Below are positions 5,080 through 6,376 of a stretch of DNA of 6,376 nucleotides, one piece after another. The notes below the pieces were generated by a model. That model did not search any database, was not told where the DNA came from, and saw nothing but the letters and a program-made list of their open reading frames with translations. Source of the stretch: Pseudescherichia sp039594205 (GTDB taxonomy: Bacteria; Pseudomonadota; Gammaproteobacteria; Enterobacterales; Enterobacteriaceae). The position numbers and the translations under genes were made by a program. The DNA is taken from the NCBI GenBank assembly GCA_039594205.1, contig JBCNNW010000147.1:1-6376 (forward strand). The letters are read 5' to 3'. Positions within the stretch are counted from its first letter, which is position 1. Every line of letters begins with the position of its first letter.

Positions 5080-6376
5080 TCACGAGGTTACGATTGCCGG
5101 GCTGCGGTTCAGATGGTGGCGCAGGCCAATTGCCATCGCTGCCAGCAGCAGCATCATCACCGCCTCCACCCCAAGGAAGCCGATCATCGCTTGCGTGTAG
5201 CTGCCATGATGGTGTCGCATCAGGACCAGCAGCAGCGAGCCGAACACCGCCGGGCCGAGGCCCAGCGTCGCCTGCTGTAGGGTGCTGAGCAGGGCACTGC
5301 CTGCCCCGGCGTCGTTAGCTGTGATATCACGCATTCCCATCCGGTAAAAGCAGTTGACGATCAGCGCCTGGCCATAGCCAATCAGCGCGGTCGATGGCAC
5401 CAGCGTCAGGGCCGTGGTTGCCTGTCCGTAGTAGTGGAAAGTTTCCATCAGCAGCAGCAGGCCGCCGATCTGTACCGCCAGGCCAGAGAGCAGGATCCGT
5501 CCCATGCTGTGGCGGGCAATCAGCTTCGGGGCGTACATCGCTGAGAGAAAATAGGCCACGCCAAGGGCAATAAAGCTGTTCCCCGACTGCCACGGGGCCA
5601 TCCCCAGACCGGACTGCATAGTCAGCGCCATACAGAACATAAATCCTGACCATGCGCTAAAGAACAGCAGGGCGATCGCCATGCCGAAGCGAATGCTGGC
5701 GAGCTGCAAAAGGCGCGGCGGCAGCAGCGGATGTTCGCCGCGTCGTTGCTTGCCCAGCGCGCTGGCCCGCATCCATACCAGCAGTGGAACCGTCGCCAGC
5801 AGCATTAGCTGCATCGACCACGGCCAGTGCAGCTCTGGTCCCAGCGCCATAGGGAACAGCAGGCAGCAGAGGATCAAGGCGAGGATAAACGTACCCTGCC
5901 AGTCAATGGGAGAAGGCGTATCGCGACGGGTTTCCGGCACGAAGCGACGGCTGAAAAGCAGCACCAGCAGGCCAATCGGCACGTTGATAAAAAAGGCGTT
6001 ACGCCAGCCCAGCCCGGCGATATCCGCCGAGACCAGCCAGCCGCCGCACATCTGACCAACAATAAACGCGATGCCGCCGATACCGCCGTAGAGGCTGATA
6101 GCCCGCGCGTGGGCCGTACCTTTCAGCGTGACGTGCAGGGTGGCGAGGATCTGCGGGACGATTAGCGCCGCCCCTGCACCCTGCAATGTGCGAGCGGCCA
6201 GCAGAGCGGTAATCGAGTTGGCCATGCCGCACAGCAGAGAGGCGAAGCTGAACACCGCCACGCCCCACATAAACAGACGACGGCGACCGTAGTTATCACC
6301 CAGTTTGCTACCCATCGCCAGACAGACGGCAAAGGCCACGCCGTACATAGCGACAATCAGCTCCAGCTGGGTGGCG
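5080..6376 (-). CDS. DHA2-type 14-TM MFS drug/metabolite exporter, N-terminus beyond the window
   Basis: The reading frame is open to the right edge. The visible codons upstream of the first internal ATG (6348) encode ATQLELIVA, which continues a typical membrane segment, so that ATG is not the true start and TM1 is missing. In visible numbering (residue 1 is the codon at 6373-6375), MFS motif A is GSKLGDNYGRRR (22-33), then ARTLQGAGAA (61-70), the motif C variant GQMCGG (107-112) and the DHA2 hallmark WRNAFFINVPIG (124-135). The later half has a further run of hydrophobic segments and DAGAGSALLSTLQQ, also typical of DHA2 proteins such as EmrB and QacA. About 431 residues are seen of a likely 450-480. 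It should be an inner-membrane proton-driven exporter. The substrate is unknown, and there is no sign that it belongs to the neighbouring operon, from which it is convergently transcribed. Confidence 0.9.
   Translation of the reverse strand, partial: ATQLELIVAMYGVAFAVCLAMGSKLGDNYGRRRLFMWGVAVFSFASLLCGMANSITALLAARTLQGAGAALIVPQILATLHVTLKGTAHARAISLYGGIGGIAFIVGQMCGGWLVSADIAGLGWRNAFFINVPIGLLVLLFSRRFVPETRRDTPSPIDWQGTFILALILCCLLFPMALGPELHWPWSMQLMLLATVPLLVWMRASALGKQRRGEHPLLPPRLLQLASIRFGMAIALLFFSAWSGFMFCMALTMQSGLGMAPWQSGNSFIALGVAYFLSAMYAPKLIARHSMGRILLSGLAVQIGGLLLLMETFHYYGQATTALTLVPSTALIGYGQALIVNCFYRMGMRDITANDAGAGSALLSTLQQATLGLGPAVFGSLLLVLMRHHHGSYTQAMIGFLGVEAVMMLLLAAMAIGLRHHLNRSPAIVTS

Noticed and set aside
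4100..5083. 327-codon open frame on the minus strand opposite the LacI-family gene
   Set aside because: It is an antisense shadow created by high GC at third codon positions. The + strand frame has unmistakable helix-turn-helix and effector-domain motifs, while the minus translation is His/Gln/Arg-rich with no recognisable motif.
6162..6348. ATG at 6348 as the true start of the exporter
   Set aside because: The frame stays open to the window edge, and the upstream residues ATQLELIVA complete a membrane segment. Starting at 6348 would also remove TM1 and part of TM2.

Overview
This is a 6.4-kb chromosomal window from a GC-rich member of the Enterobacterales, most like the Enterobacter/Klebsiella/Lelliottia/Citrobacter group. 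The evidence is the REP/BIME-type repeats ending in GGCCTACA or GGCCTATA, strong GC bias at third codon positions, and gene families and spacing typical of enterobacteria. The species cannot be fixed from the sequence alone.

Layout. Positions 1-390 hold the right end of a tandem BIME array: four full 92-bp units plus partial units, each carrying two REP hairpins in opposite orientation. Positions 391-538 are the control region of an operon. It holds two identical 18-bp copies of a palindromic LacI-family operator 32 bp apart, a possible CRP site, and a Shine-Dalgarno sequence. Three tightly coupled genes follow on the + strand: an NHS/YegT-type MFS symporter (539-1780), a sugar phosphate isomerase/epimerase-like TIM barrel (1795-2859), and a Gfo/Idh/MocA NAD(P)-dependent oxidoreductase (2856-4007). 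A perfect 11-bp hairpin (4011-4043) closes the operon. A LacI/GalR-family regulator (4097-5077) comes next. It is followed tail-to-tail, after only 2 bp, by a minus-strand 14-TM DHA2-type MFS exporter gene (stop at 5080) that runs off the right edge and so lacks its N-terminus.

How the genes probably work together. The symporter would import a sugar-like compound, the oxidoreductase would oxidise it (in related families, often at C3 of a glycoside or of an inositol), and the isomerase-like enzyme would epimerise, isomerise or cleave the keto product. The LacI-type protein is the natural local repressor. Its recognition helix carries the same Val-Ala pair as GalR/GalS, and the twin operators upstream of the transporter closely resemble GalR-type operators, so regulator and site fit each other. 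The substrate is unknown. No kinase, aldolase or glycosidase is present in the window, so either the pathway feeds into functions encoded elsewhere or the set is complete for a short conversion.

Most notable points: the self-consistent regulator-operator pair controlling an uncharacterised three-gene catabolic operon; a nucleoside-family transporter that seems to have lost nucleoside-contact residues; and the higher-order (276-bp) structure of the BIME array. I saw no CRISPR array, tRNA, rRNA, insertion sequence or phage gene.
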